In this document: positions 62,174 through 64,000 of the stretch, piece by piece | Layout: every line of letters starts with the position of its first letter | Position numbering within the stretch: position 1 is the stretch's first letter | Origin: JAVJSF01 sp040219555 | GTDB taxonomy: Bacteria; Actinomycetota; Thermoleophilia; Miltoncostaeales; Miltoncostaeaceae | Length of the DNA stretch: 64,000 bases | Direction of reading: 5' to 3' | Assembly: GCA_040219555.1 (NCBI GenBank) | Contig: JAVJSF010000010.1 | Location: 1 to 64,000 of the forward strand | The notes under the pieces: model-generated | What the model saw: only the letters and a program-made list of their open reading frames with translations | Database searches by the model: none | Told to the model about the DNA's origin: nothing | Position numbers and translations under genes: made by a program

Positions 62174-63886
62174 ATGAGCCCCGCCGACACCCCCGCACCC
62201 GAGGGCGAGCCCTCCAGCCCGGACCCCGCCGTCCCCGGCATGGAGGAGATCGACCCGCTCGGCTTCGGCGAGGCCTGGTCGCGCACCGTCGCCTCCCTCA
62301 TGGAGAACCCCGAGGGGGTCACCCGTGCCTGGACCCGGTACCTCACCGACATGACCGCCGCCACGGCCGCCATGACCGCGCGCGCCGGCGGCGGCGAGGC
62401 CGAGGGCCCCATCGCCCCCGGCCGCCGCGACCGCCGCTTCCGCGACCCGGCCTGGGAGCAGAATCCGGCCCTGTTCGGGATGCTCCAGGCCTACCTGCTG
62501 ACCGGTCGGCTGGGCGAGGACCTCATGGGCGAGGCCGACGTCGACGAGACCATGGAGCACCGCATGGCGTTCCTGGCCGAGATGGTCATGGACGCGATGG
62601 CGCCCACCAACAATCCGGCCCTCAACCCCGTGGTGGTCAAGCGCGCGGTGGAGACCGGCGGCGCCAGCCTCCTCAAGGGCTTCCAGACGTTCCTGGACGA
62701 CATGGCCAACAACAAGGGCCTGCCGCGCCAGATCCAGCCGGACGCTTTCACGGTGGGGAAGGACCTGGCACTGACCCCCGGCAAGGTGGTCTACCGCAAC
62801 GACATGATGGAGCTGATCCAGTACGCGCCGCAGACCGACGAGGTCCATGCGACGCCGCTGCTCATGAGCCCGCCGTGGATCAACAAGTACTACATCATGG
62901 ACCTGGCGCCGCAGCGGAGCTTCATCGAGTGGGCCGTCCAGCACGGGCACACGGTGTTCGCCATCAGCTACCGGAACCCGGACGCCACCCACGCCCACTG
63001 GACCCTCGATGACTATCTCGTCAACGGGCCGATCCAGGCGCTGGACGTGATGCGCGACATCACCGGCGCCGAGCGCGCCAACATCGTGGGCCTGTGCCTG
63101 GGCGGCACGCTGACCGCCGCCCTGCGCGGCCACCTGGCGGCCAAGGGCGACGACCGCATCGCCAGCACGACGCTGCTGAACACGCTGGTGGACTTCACCC
63201 GGCCCGGGCGCCTCGGCGCCTTCACGGACCGGGCCTCGGTGGAGCGCATGGAGAAGCGCATGCGCGAGCGCGGCTACCTGGACGCCGCCGAGATGATGGG
63301 CATCTTCACCTTCATGCGCTCCAACGACCTCGTGTGGAACTACGCGGTCAACAACTGGCTGCTGGGGGAGGAGCCGGCGCCGTTCGACATCCTGAGCTGG
63401 AACGGCGACAGCACCCGGATGCCCGCCGAGATGCACTCGTTCTACCTGCGCTCCTGCTACCTGGGCAACGAGATCGCCCGCGGGGTGATGGAGCTCGCGG
63501 GCACGCGCATCGACCCGGCTGCGATCACCGGCGACTTCTATGTGCTGGGCGCCCAGGAGGACCACATCGCGCCCTGGCAGGGCAGCTACATGACCACCCA
63601 GGTGCTGCCGAACGCCACGCACCGCTACGTGCTGAGCGCCGCCGGCCACATCGCCGGCATCGTCAACCCGCCCAGCCCGAAGGCGTGGTTCCGGACCGGG
63701 GACGAGTACCCGGCCGACCCGGAGCAGTGGATGGCCTCGTCCACCAAGCACGAGGGCTCGTGGTGGGAGGACTGGACCGAGTGGATCGGGCAGCGCTCCG
63801 GCGAGATGGTCACGCCCCCGAAGATGGGCAACCGCAAGCACAAGGTGCTCGCCGACGCGCCGGGGTCCTATGTCCAGGAAGCGTGA
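62174..63886 (+). CDS. phaC: Class I-like polyhydroxyalkanoate synthase (PhaC)
   Basis: 570-residue PHA synthase, the second in the cluster. An N-terminal PhaC_N region (about 60-230, VYRNDMMELIQYAPQTDEVH) precedes the catalytic domain, with PPWINKYYIMDLAPQRSFIE and AISYRNPDATHAHWTLDDY typical of class I. Nucleophile Cys308 sits in IVGLCLGGTLT; the Asp is in LGAQEDHIAPW and the His in SAAGHIAGIVNPPSPKAW. Class I enzymes work without PhaE. It starts at ATG 62174 with AGAGGA upstream, 47 bases after the dehydrogenase. Confidence 0.92.
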   Translation: MSPADTPAPEGEPSSPDPAVPGMEEIDPLGFGEAWSRTVASLMENPEGVTRAWTRYLTDMTAATAAMTARAGGGEAEGPIAPGRRDRRFRDPAWEQNPALFGMLQAYLLTGRLGEDLMGEADVDETMEHRMAFLAEMVMDAMAPTNNPALNPVVVKRAVETGGASLLKGFQTFLDDMANNKGLPRQIQPDAFTVGKDLALTPGKVVYRNDMMELIQYAPQTDEVHATPLLMSPPWINKYYIMDLAPQRSFIEWAVQHGHTVFAISYRNPDATHAHWTLDDYLVNGPIQALDVMRDITGAERANIVGLCLGGTLTAALRGHLAAKGDDRIASTTLLNTLVDFTRPGRLGAFTDRASVERMEKRMRERGYLDAAEMMGIFTFMRSNDLVWNYAVNNWLLGEEPAPFDILSWNGDSTRMPAEMHSFYLRSCYLGNEIARGVMELAGTRIDPAAITGDFYVLGAQEDHIAPWQGSYMTTQVLPNATHRYVLSAAGHIAGIVNPPSPKAWFRTGDEYPADPEQWMASSTKHEGSWWEDWTEWIGQRSGEMVTPPKMGNRKHKVLADAPGSYVQEA

Positions 63887-63899
63887 TCTGCACGTCCGC

Positions 63900-63928
63900 T
63901 TGCAAAACCACGCAGTGCGTACTATTGT
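63900..63928 (+). promoter_or_regulatory. Promoter for the gene at the right edge
   Basis: TTGCAA (63900-63905) and TATTGT (63923-63928) are 17 bases apart. The -35 is nearly the same as that of the PadR gene (TTGCAT), and TGCA-containing sequence surrounds it, so the two promoters may share a regulator. About 40 bases of leader follow before the ATG. Confidence 0.45.
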
Positions 63929-63972
63929 GAGCAGCACAACGAAGTCGAGCAACCCCACCAGGAGAACAGACA

Positions 63973-64000
63973 TGGCCGCCACCCTCGAGTACGCCCTCGC
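63973..64000 (+). CDS. First codons of a gene cut by the right edge
   Basis: Only MAATLEYAL can be read. AGGAG (63961-63965) lies seven bases before the ATG and a promoter lies upstream, so this is a real gene start. Being next in the PHA cluster with its own promoter, a granule-associated phasin is a reasonable guess, but nothing in the nine residues shows it. Confidence 0.55.

Overview
The window is a contiguous stretch of a very GC-rich bacterial chromosome with tightly packed genes, many GTG starts, frequent ATGA/GTGA overlaps and few gaps above 200 bases. Gene content (actinobacterial-style MetX/MetY/MetW, RecBCD, UDP-sugar cluster, polyhydroxyalkanoate genes with a PadR-type regulator) and base composition suggest a free-living aerobic actinobacterium. 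A deep lineage such as Thermoleophilia is my guess, but the sequence alone does not prove it. I see no rRNA, insertion sequence, prophage or CRISPR array; the only RNA gene found is one tRNA-Phe.

Layout. 1-2,400: a broken-off gene encoding a W-rich repeat protein, then rsgA and pyrE (minus), an Nfu-N-domain protein and a small membrane protein. 2,439-6,402 (minus): a secreted protein, an OmpR-type response regulator, its histidine kinase and a TrpB2-type tryptophan synthase. 6,518-12,340: tRNA-Phe, a methyltransferase, nhaA, ilvD, a secreted protein and a flavin-fold protein. 12,341-14,038 (minus): tag, an ECF sigma factor and ogt, which look like a DNA-alkylation-repair operon. 14,097-16,440: a cupin and a LuxR-type regulator, bracketed by two paralogous coiled-coil proteins. 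16,441-23,192 (minus): a surface-glycan operon of seven overlapping genes, including a CapE/RmlD/CapG-like set for a UDP-L-6-deoxyhexosamine and three glycosyltransferase-like proteins. A divergent glycosyltransferase-like gene follows.

24,210-27,258 (minus): metY-metX-metW, the direct-sulfhydrylation methionine pathway. 27,545-31,226: an MFS transporter, a small NHLP-like protein, a CsbD protein and an ABC-F ATPase. 31,275-33,895: an RsbQ-like hydrolase joined to a PAS-GAF-GGDEF protein, with a divergent FKBP. 33,943-43,100 (minus): a PEBP protein and recC-recB-recD. 43,206-46,967: a large CHASE-PAS-GAF-GGDEF-HD-GYP c-di-GMP enzyme. 46,987-50,071 (minus): a flavin disulfide reductase, a VTT-domain membrane protein, a CDP-alcohol phosphatidyltransferase and a DUF427 protein. 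50,293-54,275: a YnjBCD-like ABC importer.

54,290-64,000 is an acyl-CoA/polyhydroxyalkanoate (PHA) region. A beta-ketoacyl synthase III with an unknown N-terminal domain, a thiolase and an enoyl-CoA hydratase run on the minus strand. A PadR regulator, a PhaE/phasin-like protein, a class III-like PhaC, a PhaJ-like hydratase, a 3-hydroxyacyl-CoA dehydrogenase, a second (class I-like) PhaC and the first codons of one more gene run on the plus strand. Together these could make 3-hydroxyacyl-CoA from acetyl-CoA or from beta-oxidation and polymerise it.

The most unusual items are the PHA locus with two synthase types and an apparently leaderless regulator, the RsbQ/diguanylate-cyclase pair, the structured leader of nhaA, the sigma-containing alkylation-repair operon, the paralogous coiled-coil pair, and the unknown domain fused to a KAS III enzyme. 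Everything here is read by eye; no database search was run.
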